Source: Acidobacteriaceae bacterium (GTDB taxonomy: Bacteria > Acidobacteriota > Terriglobia > Terriglobales > Acidobacteriaceae). From it: a DNA stretch of 64,000 nucleotides. The notes under the pieces were generated by a model that saw nothing but the letters and a program-made list of their open reading frames with translations, ran no database searches and was not told where the DNA came from. The stretch spans positions 62,001 to 126,000 of the forward strand of contig JANXUC010000090.1 of NCBI GenBank assembly GCA_025352065.1, read 5' to 3'. Shown piece after piece: positions 62,402 through 64,000 of the stretch (position 1 is its first letter; each line of letters starts with the position of its first letter). The position numbers and the translations under genes were made by a program.

Positions 62402-63799
62402 CTAACCTTTTTTCGCGGGAGCGTTGACGGTGGCGTGAATTTCGCCCTTGGCCAGTCGCGCGGTAATTTGGTGGCCGGGTTTGATGTTGCGAGCGTCTTT
62501 CAAAAGCTTGCCGGAAGCGTCCAAAACCAGGGCATAGCCACGGTCGAGAATCGCCAGCGGGGAGAGGGCCTGCAAGGCATCGGTGAGGCGTTCGAGGCGG
62601 CTGCGATGTTGCAGATTGAGTGTGCGCACGGCTGCTGCCAGGGCTGCGGTGCGGGCGTTCAGGTCGCGATGTGCGGAGCCTAAACGCATGCGTAGATCGT
62701 AGTGGCGGACGGCTGCGGCGAGGGCTTCGAAGCGTCTTCGATATTGCTGCTGGAGGCTGCGCTCGGCATTGGTCAGGCGGTTTACGAAGTCGTCGAGGCG
62801 CTGTTGGCGGCGATGGATCACGTCCATGATGCGCGAGAATCCGCGATGCTGAGCCAGTTCGGTTAGGCTCTGGCGGCGGATCAGGATCTGGAAGCGCATG
62901 GCTTTTTCCAGGCGTCGGTGCCAGCTTTCGAGTTCTTCGTCGATGTCCTGCCTAGAGCGAATCACGAGCTCGGCGGCGGCGGAGGGCGTGGGGGCGCGGA
63001 GATCGGATACGAAGTCGAGGATGGTGAAATCTGTTTCGTGGCCGACGGCGGAGATGACGGGAATTTCAGAAGATGCCACGGCGCGGGCTAGGGCTTCATC
63101 GTTGAAGCAAGCGAGGTCTTCGAAGGAGCCGCCGCCGCGGGCGATGATGATGACGTCGACATTGCGGCAGGAGTCTTCTTCCGCAGCGTTGAAATAGCGA
63201 ACGCCTGCGGCAACTTCCGCCGCCGCGTTTTCTCCTTGGACTTGGGCTGGGTAGATTAAAACATTCGCCGAGAAATGCCGCCGCTGCAGGATGTTCAAAA
63301 TATCCTGCAAGGCGGCTGCTCGGGGCGAGGTTACGATTCCGATACAGCGGGGGAGTGCGGGGATTCGCTTCTTGCGCTCGGAGCGGAAGAGGCCCTCGGC
63401 TTCGAGCCGAGCTTTGAGCTGCTCGAAGGCAATTTGCAGCGCTCCCGCGCCTTTTGGCTCCAGGTATTCGGCGATGAGTTGCAGCTGTCCGCGACCTTCG
63501 TAAATCGTGACTTTGCCGCGAGCAATCACCTGCATACCGTCCTGCGGCTTGAAGCGCAGCAGCCGCGCCTGCGAGCGGAACATGACAATGCTCAACTGCG
63601 CGCCCGCGTCTTTCAGGGTGAAGTACAAATGCCCGGATTCGGCGGGGCGGTAGTTGGAAATTTCACCTTCGATCCAGGCGTCGCCATACTCCTGTTCCAG
63701 ACTCGCGCGCGCCGCGGCAACAAGATCGCGCACCGTCCAGACACGACGATCGGGCGGGCGGAAGGTGAAGCCGAGTTGGCCTTGGAGGTCGTCGGGCAT
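62402..63799 (-). CDS. xseA: Exodeoxyribonuclease VII large subunit
   Basis: The 465-residue protein degrades single-stranded DNA in both directions with XseB. It has the N-terminal OB fold (VRDLVAAARASLEQEYGDAWIEGEI in part), the catalytic region with VDVIIIARGGGSFEDLACFNDE and SAVGHETDFTILDFVSDLRAPTPSAAA in part, a long coiled coil (about 300-400) and a short C-terminal barrel. xseB is not adjacent. Start ATG at 63799. Confidence 0.96.
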   Translation of the reverse strand: MPDDLQGQLGFTFRPPDRRVWTVRDLVAAARASLEQEYGDAWIEGEISNYRPAESGHLYFTLKDAGAQLSIVMFRSQARLLRFKPQDGMQVIARGKVTIYEGRGQLQLIAEYLEPKGAGALQIAFEQLKARLEAEGLFRSERKKRIPALPRCIGIVTSPRAAALQDILNILQRRHFSANVLIYPAQVQGENAAAEVAAGVRYFNAAEEDSCRNVDVIIIARGGGSFEDLACFNDEALARAVASSEIPVISAVGHETDFTILDFVSDLRAPTPSAAAELVIRSRQDIDEELESWHRRLEKAMRFQILIRRQSLTELAQHRGFSRIMDVIHRRQQRLDDFVNRLTNAERSLQQQYRRRFEALAAAVRHYDLRMRLGSAHRDLNARTAALAAAVRTLNLQHRSRLERLTDALQALSPLAILDRGYALVLDASGKLLKDARNIKPGHQITARLAKGEIHATVNAPAKKG

Positions 63800-63907
63800 G
63801 GCTAAAGGCGCAAGAGGTGAGTTTACAGGGGCTTGAATGGGCTCACAACTTGGTAGCGCGCCGCGAGCGCGTTTGCGCGTTGCTCACTCCGGATGAAGGG
63901 TGTTTCT

Positions 63908-64000
63908 TCAAGGTGCAGGATTGGCATCCGCAGTGTTCAGCAGAATCGTGAGCGGCGGCACGTGCTCCGGGCTCACGTAGCGGTTTACCAGAAAGCGCTT
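63908..64000 (-). CDS. C-terminus of an unknown protein (partial)
   Basis: The last 30 codons of a gene that enters from the right edge (KRFLVNRYVSPEHVPPLTIL, then NTADANPAP and TGA at 63910-63908). The even hydrophobic pattern and lack of stops suggest coding, but the piece is too short to identify. Confidence 0.45.
   Translation of the reverse strand, partial: KRFLVNRYVSPEHVPPLTILLNTADANPAP

Overview
The window is a stretch of ordinary chromosome from a Gram-negative bacterium. Outer-membrane genes (lptD, SurA-like and TonB/ExbBD systems), the gene neighbourhoods and the dispersed intergenic repeats fit an Acidobacteriota genome, perhaps a Koribacter/Terriglobus-like member. That placement is inference. 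No phage, insertion sequence with a transposase, CRISPR array, rRNA or tRNA gene was found.

Layout. 1-4.6 kb: end of an acyltransferase gene, thrS with a clear promoter, an SRPBCC protein, and a conserved orphan. 4.8-9.6 kb: tilS, an hpt-like gene that has lost its catalytic residues, ftsH, and a PPOX-fold gene broken by a stop codon. 9.7-20.4 kb: selD (itself a selenoprotein gene), tldE/tldD, an orphan PD-(D/E)XK-like protein, a UvrC-like protein without catalytic sites, a phosphoesterase, a methyltransferase and an MFS transporter. 20.5-25.8 kb: tgt, a 34-residue membrane protein on the opposite strand, then yajC-secD-secF. 26-29.7 kb: a TonB-ExbB-ExbD-ExbD-TPR lipoprotein operon ending in a strong terminator. 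29.8-37.1 kb: biotin carboxylase and biotin carrier, a decayed threonine dehydratase, a parvulin lipoprotein and a DsbA-like protein, a CGNR regulator opposite an AhpD-like gene, a DUF1348 protein, and TPR remnants. 37.1-43 kb: cydAB under a Crp/Fnr-type site, larE and lptD. 43.2-55.2 kb: RDD protein, gltX, an epimerase, rel, a HEAT-repeat protein, ridA, an FKBP, rpmB, a cluster of repeat elements, a class II aldolase and queA. 55.3-64 kb: polA, a frameshifted barrel-PDZ gene, the cdaA-cdaR-glmM operon (c-di-AMP synthesis and cell-wall precursor supply), xseA and the end of an unknown gene.

Main observations. (1) selD has an in-frame TGA at the essential Cys position, followed by a well-formed bacterial SECIS hairpin; the usual start would miss the active site. 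(2) Two house-keeping-looking genes (hpt-like, uvrC-like) keep their fold motifs but lack catalytic residues. (3) A tiny membrane-protein gene has its own strong ribosome binding site and terminator. (4) cydAB has a perfect TGTGA-N6-TCACA palindrome at about -41.5. (5) Several repeat families occupy the intergenic spaces, including complementary word repeats that form hairpins inside the sec and exb operons, and a 255-bp element with terminal inverted repeats.
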